Below are positions 8,588 to 17,712 of a DNA stretch of 64,000 bases, in pieces. A program made the position numbers and the translations under genes. The notes under the pieces were generated by a model. The model did no database searches. It was given only the letters and a program-made list of their open reading frames with translations, and was not told where the DNA came from. Position 1 is the first letter of the stretch; each line of letters begins with the position of its first letter. Source of the stretch: Pelobium manganitolerans (GTDB lineage Bacteria; Bacteroidota; Bacteroidia; Sphingobacteriales; Sphingobacteriaceae); contig NZ_MBTA01000028.1 of assembly GCF_003609575.1 (NCBI RefSeq), forward strand, positions 1 through 64,000, in the 5' to 3' direction.

Positions 8588-11527
8588 ATGTCAGAAGACA
8601 AAAAACTAGGAATTTTAAAAGTTGCGAAAGAGCTAAACATCGGTTTAGGAACCATCGCCGAGTTTTTGAATGGCAAAGGCTTCAACGTAGAGGCTAAACC
8701 TAACACAAAGCTCGACGATGAGATGTACCGTGCTCTTTTAAAAGAATATCAGGGCGATAAGATCCTGAAGGAGGAGGCAAAAAGTATCGTAATTGGTAAA
8801 ATCCGTCGCGAAGACGCAAATACCACTATCGAGTCTACTCCGGCTGCAGCACCGGCTAAACCAAGTGATGATCATGAAGAAATCCTGATCAAAAACGCGG
8901 GCGCTCCGGCTGTTCCGTCGCAACCGGCTGCCCAAAAACCGGCAGAACCGGAAGTTCCTAGTACAGGCAACGCTCCTGGCGTTAAAGTTGTTGGCAAAAT
9001 TGATCTTGATAGCTTAAATACCAGGACCCGTCCGGAGAAAAAAACGGAAGAACCACAACCCGAGCCGGCAAAGCCCCTAGCGCCAGAACCGGTAAAAGAA
9101 GAAGCTCCAAAAGCCGAAACTAAGGTGGAAGTACCGGAGCCGGTTAAAGAAAAAGAGCCAGAAGCACCAAAAGCAGAGGAAAAACCTGTCGAGGTAGCTC
9201 CTAAAGAGGAAAAAGCACCTGTTGAAAAGCCGGTTGCTACATCTGCCCCAGCAAAAGCAGAAGAAAAACCTGCGCCGGTGGTTAAAAAAGAAGAGCAAAG
9301 CAGCACTACAGAGGAGGATGACGAGGTAATTAGGGCCAGGGCAAAACAGCTTACGGGGCCAAAAGTTATCGGCCGTATTGAACTTCCGGTAGATCGGAAA
9401 AAAGATCAGCCGGTGGCATCTTCATCAAACCCTAATACAGCTGATAATAAACGCAAACGTAAACGCAAACCTACTGTTGGTGGTCCAGCCAGGCCGGGTC
9501 AAGGTCAGGGACAAGGTACCGGTGGCGGTTTTAACCGTGGCCAAGACGGTGGCAACAGAAACAATACCAGGCCTCCGCATAAAAAAGGACAGCCTTTGCC
9601 GCCTAAAGCAGAGCCTACAGATAAAGAAATCCAAGATCAAATTAAGGCTACTTTAGCTAGATTAAGTGGCGCAGGTAAATCAAGCAAGTTTGCACAGCGC
9701 TCCAAACTAAGAAGACAAAAACGCGACGACGTAGCAGCCAACGCCGAAGAAAGAATGATGGCGGAGGAAATGGAATCAAAAATCTTGAAAACCACCGAGT
9801 TTGTTACCGCAAACGAGTTGGCTACCATGATGGATGTTTCTGTAACCGAGGTTATTGCTACTTGTATGAGCTTAGGCTTGTTTGTTTCTATCAACCAAAG
9901 GCTAGATGCCGAAACCTTGACCATCGTTGCAGATGAATTTGGATACGAAATCCAGTTTGTTGGTGCCGAAGAGGAAGAGATAAATTTGGAAGAGGAAGAC
10001 CGCGAGGAAGATTTGGTTTCGCGTTCGCCGATAGTAACGGTAATGGGCCACGTGGATCACGGTAAAACATCATTGCTGGATTTTGTTCGTAAAGCAAACG
10101 TAATATCTGGCGAAGCCGGCGGTATAACACAACATATTGGTGCTTATGAAGTAACGGTAGAAGGCGACAAGAAAATCACTTTCTTAGATACGCCAGGTCA
10201 CGAAGCCTTTACAGCCATGAGGGCGCGTGGTGCTAAAGTAACCGATGTTGCCATTATTGTAATTGCAGCGGACGATACCGTGATGCCACAAACAACGGAA
10301 GCAATTAACCACGCAATGGCGGCAAACTTGCCAATTGTATTTGCGTTTAATAAAATGGATAAGCCGGGTGCAAACCCAGATAAAATACGCGAGCAACTAT
10401 CTGCAATGAACATTTTGGTAGAGGAGTGGGGCGGTAAATACCAAACCCAGGAAATTTCTGCTAAAACCGGGATGAATGTAGATAAGCTTTTAGAAAAAGT
10501 ACTGCTAGAGGCCGAGTTGCTTGAGCTAAAAGCCAACCCTAAAAAACGAGCCGTAGGTACTGTTATTGAGGCGCAGTTGGATAAAGGTAGAGGTTATGTA
10601 GCCACTGTTTTAGTAGAAGCCGGAACGTTAAAAGTAGGTGATCCTATTTTGGCGGGCTCGTACAGTGGTAGAGTAAAAGCTTTGTATAACGAGCGTGGCG
10701 CCAGAATCCAAAAAGTTGGACCATCGCAACCGGTACAGGTTTTAGGTTTCCAAGGTGCGCCACAAGCGGGCGATCGCTTTAACGGTGTGGAAAGCGAATC
10801 AGAAGCGCGCGATATTGCAAACAAACGTTTACAATTACAACGTGAGCAAGGTTTGCGCACGCAGAAACACATCACGTTGGATGAAATTGGCCGTCGTTTG
10901 GCTATCGGTAACTTTAAAGAGCTTAACATTATCATCAAAGGTGACGTGGACGGCTCTGTTGAGGCACTTTCAGACTCGCTACAAAAACTATCTACTGATG
11001 AAATTCAGGTGAAGATTGTTCACAAAGCGGTTGGTCCAATCTCAGAATCAGACGTGTTATTGGCTACAGCTTCAGATGCGATTATTATCGGTTTCCAGGT
11101 TCGTCCATCTGCCGGAGCGCGTAAACTGGCCGAAGCCGAAGAGATTGATGTTCGCTTGTACTCTGTAATTTACAAAGCCATTGAAGAAATTAAGTCTGCA
11201 ATGGAAGGGATGTTGGCGCCAGAGTTTGAAGAGAAAATTGTGGCCAACGTTGAGATACGAGAAACCTTTAAAATCACCAAAGTGGGTACCATTGCAGGTT
11301 GTATGGTGTTGGATGGAACCATCAACAGAAACAGCAAAATCCGCATCATTCGCGAAGGTGTAGTGATTTACACTGGCGAGCTCGAATCGCTTAAGCGTTA
11401 TAAAGATGATGTGAAAGAAGTTTCTAAAGGTTACGAGTGCGGTTTAAACATCAAAGGTTACAACGATATCCAAGTGGGCGATATAGTTGAAGCTTACGAG
11501 CAAGTAGAAGTAAAACGTAAACTTTAA
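8588..11527 (+). CDS. infB: Translation initiation factor IF-2
   Basis: A 979-residue GTPase that places initiator tRNA on the 30S subunit. An IF2-N-like segment (about 1-55) is followed by a long low-complexity linker (about 75-350) rich in P, E, A and K, then KRKRKRK and a G/R/N-rich stretch, typical of Bacteroidota IF-2. A second IF2-N domain precedes the GTPase core: G1 GHVDHGKT (about 486), G3 DTPGHEAF (about 535), G4 FNKMD (about 587). Domains II-IV follow. It is last in the rimP operon and is followed by a strong terminator. Confidence 0.97.
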   Translation: MSEDKKLGILKVAKELNIGLGTIAEFLNGKGFNVEAKPNTKLDDEMYRALLKEYQGDKILKEEAKSIVIGKIRREDANTTIESTPAAAPAKPSDDHEEILIKNAGAPAVPSQPAAQKPAEPEVPSTGNAPGVKVVGKIDLDSLNTRTRPEKKTEEPQPEPAKPLAPEPVKEEAPKAETKVEVPEPVKEKEPEAPKAEEKPVEVAPKEEKAPVEKPVATSAPAKAEEKPAPVVKKEEQSSTTEEDDEVIRARAKQLTGPKVIGRIELPVDRKKDQPVASSSNPNTADNKRKRKRKPTVGGPARPGQGQGQGTGGGFNRGQDGGNRNNTRPPHKKGQPLPPKAEPTDKEIQDQIKATLARLSGAGKSSKFAQRSKLRRQKRDDVAANAEERMMAEEMESKILKTTEFVTANELATMMDVSVTEVIATCMSLGLFVSINQRLDAETLTIVADEFGYEIQFVGAEEEEINLEEEDREEDLVSRSPIVTVMGHVDHGKTSLLDFVRKANVISGEAGGITQHIGAYEVTVEGDKKITFLDTPGHEAFTAMRARGAKVTDVAIIVIAADDTVMPQTTEAINHAMAANLPIVFAFNKMDKPGANPDKIREQLSAMNILVEEWGGKYQTQEISAKTGMNVDKLLEKVLLEAELLELKANPKKRAVGTVIEAQLDKGRGYVATVLVEAGTLKVGDPILAGSYSGRVKALYNERGARIQKVGPSQPVQVLGFQGAPQAGDRFNGVESESEARDIANKRLQLQREQGLRTQKHITLDEIGRRLAIGNFKELNIIIKGDVDGSVEALSDSLQKLSTDEIQVKIVHKAVGPISESDVLLATASDAIIIGFQVRPSAGARKLAEAEEIDVRLYSVIYKAIEEIKSAMEGMLAPEFEEKIVANVEIRETFKITKVGTIAGCMVLDGTINRNSKIRIIREGVVIYTGELESLKRYKDDVKEVSKGYECGLNIKGYNDIQVGDIVEAYEQVEVKRKL

Positions 11528-11546
11528 AGTTCTAAATTAATATTAC

Positions 11547-11574
11547 AAGCCTCTGATTTTTCAGGGGCTTTTTT
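11547..11574 (+). terminator. Intrinsic terminator after infB
   Basis: AAGCCTCTGA pairs with TCAGGGGCTT (10 bp, one G-T pair) across a TTTT loop, followed by a T run. Confidence 0.9.
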
Positions 11575-11652
11575 GTTTTGAGGCATTTCGACGTTCAGCA
11601 AAAACTGTATAATCCTTCACCAAAAACAGACAAAAGCCAAACAAAAAAAAGC

Positions 11653-11660
11653 TATTTTTG
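11653..11660 (+). promoter_or_regulatory. Likely purL promoter (-7 element)
   Basis: TATTTTTG fits TAnnTTTG, 20 bases before the chosen purL ATG. No clear -33 element is seen at the expected distance. Confidence 0.5.
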
Positions 11661-11679
11661 CGTTTTCAAAAAATCGAGC

Positions 11680-14600
11680 ATGATTTACTTCTTTCAAAAT
11701 CCATCAGATACCATTTTTGTTTTACAAGCCGAGCAAACGCTTAACGATGCTGATATCCAAAAATTGGAATGGCTATTTGGCGACGCTAAAATTATCCAAC
11801 AGGAAACATTAGAAGGTTCTTTTGTTGGTCCACGTGCCGCGATGATTACCCCTTGGAGCACCAACGCTGTGGAAATTACCCTTACTATGGGTATCGGTGG
11901 CATCTTGAGGATAGAAGAATTTAAGAGAGTAGATGCAGATTTTTCTGATTTTGACCCGATGCTTTCTCAGAAATATTCGGGTTTAGGTCAAAACGTATTT
12001 TTCAACGATATTAAACCTGAGCCCATTTTAGAGATTACCGACATTGTGGCATATAACAAGCAGGAAGGCCTTTCTTTAAGCGATGAAGAGGTGAATTACC
12101 TGACGTCGTTGGCGCAAAAATTGGGCAGGCCGCTAACAGATTCTGAAGTTTTTGGTTTTTCGCAAGTAAACTCCGAGCACTGCCGCCATAAAATCTTCAA
12201 CGGAAAATTTGTGATTGATGGGGAAGAACAACCTTCTTCATTATTTAAGCTCATCAAAAAAACATCAGAAGAAAACCCTAATGATATTGTTTCTGCTTAT
12301 AAAGACAATGTGGCTTTTATAAAAGGTCCAAAAGTGCAGCAATTTGCGCCAAAGCGTGCCGATGAACCTGCGTTTTATGCGGTAAGCGATTTTGACTCTG
12401 TAATATCTGTTAAGGCAGAAACACATAATTTCCCTACCACGGTTGAGCCTTTTAATGGCGCGGCAACCGGTTCTGGTGGCGAAATACGCGACCGTTTAGC
12501 TGGCGGACAAGGTTCTTTGCCATTGGCCGGCACAGCCGTCTATATGACAGCGCTTTCGCGTTTAGCGGATGACAGACCATGGGAAAAAGGGGTGAAAGAA
12601 AGAGATTGGTTGTACCAAACACCAATGGATATTTTAATTAAAGCATCAAACGGTGCAACAGATTTCGGAAATAAATTTGGCCAACCTCTAATTACCGGCT
12701 CTGTTTTAACTTTTGAGCACGAGGAAGACGGCAGAACTTTGGGTTTCGACAAGGTGATTATGCTTGCCGGCGGTATCGGTTACGGTAAAGCCAGTCAGGC
12801 GCAAAAGAAGAAGCCAAAACAAGGGGATAATATTGTGATTTTAGGTGGCGATAACTACCGTATTGGTATGGGCGGTGCAGCAGTTTCTTCTGCCGATACC
12901 GGCGAACATGGTAGCGGTATCGAACTAAACGCCATCCAACGTTCTAATCCAGAGATGCAAAAAAGAGCAGCCAATGCGGTGCGCGGATTGGTAGAAAGCG
13001 ATTTAAACCCGATTATTTCTATCCATGATCACGGCGCTGGCGGTCATTTAAACTGCCTTTCCGAATTGGTGGAAGAAACCGGCGGATTGATTGATTTGGA
13101 TAAATTACCTGTTGGCGACCCGACTTTATCTGCAAAAGAGATCATCGGCAACGAATCACAAGAACGTTTAGGTTTGGTGATAGGGGATGAGCATATTGAA
13201 ACTTTGCAAAAGATAGCAGACAGAGAACGCTCGCCAATGTACACCGTGGGCAAAGTCACCGGCGACCACCGTTTCACCTTTAAATCCGAAAAAACTGGCG
13301 CAAAACCAATGGATTTAGAGCTGGCGGCGATGTTCGGCAGTTCGCCTAAGATTGTGATGACGGATAAAACCGTTAAACAACAATATCAGGGCATTAGCTA
13401 TGATAGCGCAAAACTGCAAACCTACTTAGAACAAGTTTTACAACTGGAAGCAGTTGCTTGTAAAGACTGGCTAACCAACAAAGTGGACCGTTGCGTTGGC
13501 GGACGTGTAGCCAAGCAACAGTGCGCAGGCCCTTTGCAGCTGCCTCTGAACAATTGCGGCGTTACCGCATTAGATTTTCAGGGGAAAGAAGGTATTGCAA
13601 CCTCGATAGGACACTCGCCTTTAACCGCCTTAATTGACGCGGCGGCGGGCAGCAGAAACGCTGTTGCCGAAGCGCTTTCCAACATTATTTGGGCACCTTT
13701 AAAAGACGGTTTAAAAAGCGTGTCGCTTTCCGCCAATTGGATGTGGGCCTGCAAAAACGAGGGTGAAGACGCACGTTTGTACGAAGCGGTGAAAGCTTGT
13801 TCGGATTTTGCCATAGCGCTTGGCATCAATATCCCAACCGGAAAAGACTCTCTGTCCATGAAACAAAAATATCCGGACGGTGAAGTTATTGCGCCCGGCA
13901 CGGTAATTATTTCTGCAGGTGCCAACTGTAACAATGTTTCTAATGTGATAGAGCCTGTTTTGCAAAAAAACGGTGGTGCTATCTATTATATCAATCTCTC
14001 TAACGACACTTACAAACTTGGCGGTTCTTCTTTCGCACAGATATTAAACAAAATTGGCAACGAGGCGCCAGATGTTAAAGATGTCGCTGCATTGAAAAAT
14101 ATGTTCAATGTAATGCAACAGCTGATAAAAAACGGTAAAATTGAAGCAGGTCACGATATTGGAAGCGGGGGCTTAATTACTACTTTATTAGAAATGTGCT
14201 TTGCTGATGTGAATTTGGGCGCAAAAATCGATCTCAGTTCGTTAGGAGAAGAAGACAGTATAAAATTGTTGTTTTCAGAGAATATCGGCTTAGTTTTCCA
14301 AGCAAAAGCTTCAGCAGAAGAAGTTTTAACAAAGGCAGGTGTGCAGTTTCATAAAATTGGTGAGGTGCTTTCAACCGCTAAGTTGGAACTTAGCAATGCC
14401 ACAGATCAATATAGTTTTGACATTGCGCACTTGCGCGATGTTTGGTTTAAAACATCGTACCTGCTAGATAGCAAACAAACCGCCAACGGCTTAGCCAAAG
14501 AGCGTTTTGATAATTATAAAAACCAACCGCTAGTTTTCAAATTTCCAGCAAATTTTGATGGGAAAGCGCCACAGATTAACCCTACTAAACCGCGTCCTAA

Positions 14601-15345
14601 GGCAGCAATCATCCGCGAAAAAGGCAGTAACTCTGAACGCGAAGTAGCCAACGCCATGTATTTAGCAGGTTTCGATGTGAAGGATGTTCACATGACCGAC
14701 CTAATAACCGGCCGCGAAACTTTGGAAGATATACAGTTTATTGGTGTTGTAGGTGGTTTTTCCAATTCGGATGTTTTGGGTTCTGCTAAAGGTTGGGCCG
14801 GTGCGTTTTTATATAACGAGAAAGCTAAATTAGCGTTGGAGAACTTTTTTGCTCGGGAAGATACGCTTTCGGTAGGTATCTGCAACGGTTGTCAGCTGTT
14901 TATCGAGCTGGGTTTAATCAATAAAACTCACCAACAGAAGCCTAAGATGTTGCATAACAAGAGCGGCAAGCACGAGAGCATATTTACCTCATTAAAAATC
15001 GAGGAAAACAATTCTGTAATGTTATCAAGCTTAGCCGGTACAACTTTGGGGGTGTGGGTATCGCACGGCGAGGGCAGGTTCTCTTTGCCTTATAGCGAGG
15101 ATAAATACAAAATTGTAGCAAAATACGGTTATGATCAGTATCCGGCCAGCCCTAACTTCTCTGACTACAATACTGCTGTAATGAGCGACGATACCGGCCG
15201 CCATTTAGTGATGATGCCGCACCTGGAGCGTTCACTTTTCCAGTGGAACTGGGCAAACTATCCAAAAGGCCGAAAAGATGAGGTTTCGCCGTGGATGGAA
15301 GCCTTTGTTAACGCCCGTAAATGGATTGAAGAAAGAGAAAAGTAA
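11680..15345 (+). CDS. purL: Phosphoribosylformylglycinamidine synthase
   Basis: Single-chain FGAM synthase, 1221 residues, for the glutamine- and ATP-dependent fourth step of purine synthesis. An N-terminal domain and linker are followed by two AIR-synthase-like halves (SEHCRHKIF, KAETHNFPTT, ATGSGGEIRDR and a second ATP-grasp-like half). The C-terminal class I glutamine amidotransferase begins near 14590 (KAAIIREKGSNSERE), with its nucleophilic cysteine in VGICNGCQLF and a late W.SHGEGRF. The ATG at 11680 is preferred; the frame is open back to a TTG at 11578, but that part overlaps the infB terminator and the purL promoter. Confidence 0.96.
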   Translation: MIYFFQNPSDTIFVLQAEQTLNDADIQKLEWLFGDAKIIQQETLEGSFVGPRAAMITPWSTNAVEITLTMGIGGILRIEEFKRVDADFSDFDPMLSQKYSGLGQNVFFNDIKPEPILEITDIVAYNKQEGLSLSDEEVNYLTSLAQKLGRPLTDSEVFGFSQVNSEHCRHKIFNGKFVIDGEEQPSSLFKLIKKTSEENPNDIVSAYKDNVAFIKGPKVQQFAPKRADEPAFYAVSDFDSVISVKAETHNFPTTVEPFNGAATGSGGEIRDRLAGGQGSLPLAGTAVYMTALSRLADDRPWEKGVKERDWLYQTPMDILIKASNGATDFGNKFGQPLITGSVLTFEHEEDGRTLGFDKVIMLAGGIGYGKASQAQKKKPKQGDNIVILGGDNYRIGMGGAAVSSADTGEHGSGIELNAIQRSNPEMQKRAANAVRGLVESDLNPIISIHDHGAGGHLNCLSELVEETGGLIDLDKLPVGDPTLSAKEIIGNESQERLGLVIGDEHIETLQKIADRERSPMYTVGKVTGDHRFTFKSEKTGAKPMDLELAAMFGSSPKIVMTDKTVKQQYQGISYDSAKLQTYLEQVLQLEAVACKDWLTNKVDRCVGGRVAKQQCAGPLQLPLNNCGVTALDFQGKEGIATSIGHSPLTALIDAAAGSRNAVAEALSNIIWAPLKDGLKSVSLSANWMWACKNEGEDARLYEAVKACSDFAIALGINIPTGKDSLSMKQKYPDGEVIAPGTVIISAGANCNNVSNVIEPVLQKNGGAIYYINLSNDTYKLGGSSFAQILNKIGNEAPDVKDVAALKNMFNVMQQLIKNGKIEAGHDIGSGGLITTLLEMCFADVNLGAKIDLSSLGEEDSIKLLFSENIGLVFQAKASAEEVLTKAGVQFHKIGEVLSTAKLELSNATDQYSFDIAHLRDVWFKTSYLLDSKQTANGLAKERFDNYKNQPLVFKFPANFDGKAPQINPTKPRPKAAIIREKGSNSEREVANAMYLAGFDVKDVHMTDLITGRETLEDIQFIGVVGGFSNSDVLGSAKGWAGAFLYNEKAKLALENFFAREDTLSVGICNGCQLFIELGLINKTHQQKPKMLHNKSGKHESIFTSLKIEENNSVMLSSLAGTTLGVWVSHGEGRFSLPYSEDKYKIVAKYGYDQYPASPNFSDYNTAVMSDDTGRHLVMMPHLERSLFQWNWANYPKGRKDEVSPWMEAFVNARKWIEEREK

Positions 15346-15368
15346 CAGCAAATCGCTTCAGATTATAC

Positions 15369-15413
15369 AGCCTCAAAATGCTTTTGAACAAAGAGCAATT
15401 TGAGGCTTTTTTA
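15369..15413 (+). terminator. Intrinsic terminator after purL
   Basis: AGCCTCAAA (15369-15377) pairs with TTTGAGGCT (15399-15407), with further pairing of TGCTTT with AAAGAGCA inside, then a T run. Confidence 0.85.
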
Positions 15414-15464
15414 ATGCAAAAGACATTTCTAAAAAAATAAAGTCTACTAAATCCATATATTTTA

Positions 15465-15594
15465 TATATTTGTCGCGGATTTATCTTCCGATAGGCTTTG
15501 GAACTGCTCTAAAGCCTTTTGTGGGAAGTCCACCACGGTGTTGTTTGAAATTGATTTAAGGAACAAACCGTCTAAAAAGCATTTGATTTAAATT
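15465..15594 (+). promoter_or_regulatory. Promoter and structured 5' leader of the sulfate assimilation operon
   Basis: A -7 element TATATTTG (15465-15472) predicts a transcript start near 15478 and a leader of about 116 bases. Possible stems in order: CGGA/TCCG or the overlapping TATC-TTCC-GATA (15476-15493); AGGCTTT/AAAGCCT (15493-15499 with 15511-15517); GTGG/CCAC (15521-15524 with 15530-15533); and CGGT(G)TTGTT/AACAAACCG (15536-15545 with 15562-15570, one bulge). No SAM-I, SAM-II, TPP or cobalamin core is recognisable by eye. The position before a sulfur operon suggests control by a sulfur metabolite, which is inference. Confidence 0.5.
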
Positions 15595-17691
15595 ATGTTA
15601 AGTTTTAGAAGCGAAATTGAGAACCCGGTAGTTCAAAAAGAAATTATTGACCTCGAGCGCAAAATCCGCGCTTTCCGCGATGGCAAAATCCACGACGATA
15701 AATTTAAAAGTCTAAGGTTGGCTCGCGGTATTTACGGTCAGCGCCAGCCGGGCGTTCAAATGGTGCGTATCAAAATCCCTTTCGGAAAAGTGACTTTCCA
15801 GCAGATATTGAAAATTGCCGATGTGTCGGACGAGTTTGCATCATCAAACCTGCACTTTACTACGCGTTCTGATATCCAAATCCACTACGTAAGTTTGGAC
15901 CGTACGCCCGAGCTTTGGGCGCGTTTGGCCGAAGACGGAATTACCACACGCGAAGCCTGCGGAAACACCGTACGTAACGTTACAGCTTCTTGCATAGCCG
16001 GTATCGACCCGAAAGAGCCTTTTGACGTTTCGCCTTATGCTTACGCTTTCTTTAAATACTTTTTGCGCAATCCTGTTTGCCAGGAGATGGGCCGTAAGTT
16101 TAAATTCGGCTTTTCTTCAAGTGATGATGATACCGCGATATCTTTTATTCACGATGTGGGTTTTATCCCGAAAGTAAGGATAGAAAACGGCGAGGAAGTG
16201 CGCGGTTTTAAAGTAGTATTGGGCGGCAGTTTGGGTGCACAGCCATACATTGGCCAGTTGGTAACAGAGTTTATGCACGAGGATTTAATTATTCCTTTTG
16301 GAGAGTCTGTTTTGCGCGTTTTTGACCGTTTTGGCGAACGCACCAACAGAAATAAGGCACGTTTAAAATTCTTGTTGAACAAAGTGGGTTTTGATGAGTT
16401 TTTGAAAATGGCCGAGGAAGAGCGCATTGCCACTAAGGTAAAAACTTACAAAATAGACCGCGATAGCATCCCAACACCTAACATCCCAGAGGCGATTGTT
16501 ACGGATGTAGAAATTCCGGCCGAGCGCAAGCTGGCTTACGAAATGTGGTTGGCTACAAACGTGTTCGAGCAAAAGCAAAAAGGTTTCAACGGTGTTTTTG
16601 TAAAGGCAAAAACCGGCGATATGTCAACCACGGTAGCTCGCCAGTTTATTGCGGCTATCAGACCGTACGCTTCAGACGAGTTGCGTGTAACCATCAGCCA
16701 AGGTTTGTTGTTAAAATACGTGCGTACCGAAAACCTAGCGGCGCTGTTTTTAGCTTTAGATGCATTAAAACTAACCGAACCGGGCCATGATAGCGTTGCC
16801 GATGTTACAACCTGCCCAGGAACAGATACTTGTAATTTAGGTATCTCCAATTCTATGGAGCTTTCTCGCGTGCTAGAATCAGTGATTTACGAAGAATACG
16901 AGGAGTTTGTTTACAACAAAGACATCAAAATAAAAATTAGCGGCTGTATGAACAGCTGTGGCCAACACGGTATTGCACATATTGGCTTCCACGGAAGCTC
17001 TATGAAAGTGAACGGCAGAGTGATGCCAACCGCACAGGTGCTTATTGGTGGCGGTGTAGTTGGAAACGGAGAAGGCAGAGCGGCGGATAAAGTGATTAAA
17101 GTGCCTACCAAACGTGCGCCGCAGGTATTGCGTGCCATTTTAGACGATTATAAAATGAAGTCTGATGCTTATGGCAATTTCCATCAATATTACGATGCAA
17201 TGGGTAAAGATTATTTTTACCAGTTGTTAAAACCTATCGCAGACCAGTCAAACGTGGAAGACCATGAATATATAGATTGGGGGCATGAGGAAACTTATGA
17301 GAAGGCGATTGGCGTGGGCGAGTGCGCAGGGGTAATTATTGACTTAGTGGCTACCTTGATGTTCGAAGCCGAAGAAAAGTACAGCTGGGCCTTAGAATCT
17401 TACGAAGCTAAAGCTTGGGCTGATGCCATTTATCACGCTTACAATACCATGATTAGCGGTGCAAAAGCATTGCTCTTAGATAAGGGAGTTAGCAAAAGCA
17501 CACAAATTGCAGTTTTAGATGCGTTTGATGAAAACTTTAGCGGCCAGTTTGGGCTTGCCAGCTTAAAAGATATAGTTCTGCAAATCAATAAAAACGAGCC
17601 GTCAGAAACTTTTGCAGAAGCATATCTGGCGCAAGCCAATGACTTTTTAGGTCAGATTAAAAATTTTAGAGAACAACCCGCAATAGTTTAA
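15595..17691 (+). CDS. Siroheme sulfite/nitrite reductase with C-terminal HEPN domain
   Basis: 698 residues. The first ~560 form a nitrite/sulfite reductase with two ferredoxin-like and two siroheme/4Fe-4S halves. The cluster and siroheme ligands are C407, C413 (TTCPGTDTCNLG) and C451, C455 (SGCMNSCGQHG). NTVRNVTASC is the substrate-side motif. From about residue 570 the sequence is helical and resembles a HEPN domain (FEAEEKYSWALESYEAKAWADAIYHAYN), absent from E. coli CysI. Neighbours (siroheme synthesis, CysH, CysDN) make sulfite reduction to sulfide the likely reaction. The first gene of the operon, behind a structured leader. No flavoprotein partner is encoded nearby, so the electron donor is probably ferredoxin-like. 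Confidence 0.88.
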   Translation: MLSFRSEIENPVVQKEIIDLERKIRAFRDGKIHDDKFKSLRLARGIYGQRQPGVQMVRIKIPFGKVTFQQILKIADVSDEFASSNLHFTTRSDIQIHYVSLDRTPELWARLAEDGITTREACGNTVRNVTASCIAGIDPKEPFDVSPYAYAFFKYFLRNPVCQEMGRKFKFGFSSSDDDTAISFIHDVGFIPKVRIENGEEVRGFKVVLGGSLGAQPYIGQLVTEFMHEDLIIPFGESVLRVFDRFGERTNRNKARLKFLLNKVGFDEFLKMAEEERIATKVKTYKIDRDSIPTPNIPEAIVTDVEIPAERKLAYEMWLATNVFEQKQKGFNGVFVKAKTGDMSTTVARQFIAAIRPYASDELRVTISQGLLLKYVRTENLAALFLALDALKLTEPGHDSVADVTTCPGTDTCNLGISNSMELSRVLESVIYEEYEEFVYNKDIKIKISGCMNSCGQHGIAHIGFHGSSMKVNGRVMPTAQVLIGGGVVGNGEGRAADKVIKVPTKRAPQVLRAILDDYKMKSDAYGNFHQYYDAMGKDYFYQLLKPIADQSNVEDHEYIDWGHEETYEKAIGVGECAGVIIDLVATLMFEAEEKYSWALESYEAKAWADAIYHAYNTMISGAKALLLDKGVSKSTQIAVLDAFDENFSGQFGLASLKDIVLQINKNEPSETFAEAYLAQANDFLGQIKNFREQPAIV

Positions 17692-17712
17692 TTTTTAGCC
17701 GTAAAGGCGTAT

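Noticed and set aside
8872..9306. 144-codon ORF on the minus strand inside infB
   Set aside because: It is the mirror of the P/E/A/K-rich linker of IF-2; S/G/F-rich low complexity, no independent support.
11578..11679. Longer purL start at a TTG
   Set aside because: The extension overlaps the infB terminator tail and contains the predicted purL promoter.
15465..15594. Known SAM, TPP or cobalamin riboswitch
   Set aside because: None of the conserved cores of these classes could be recognised by eye; kept as an unassigned leader instead.
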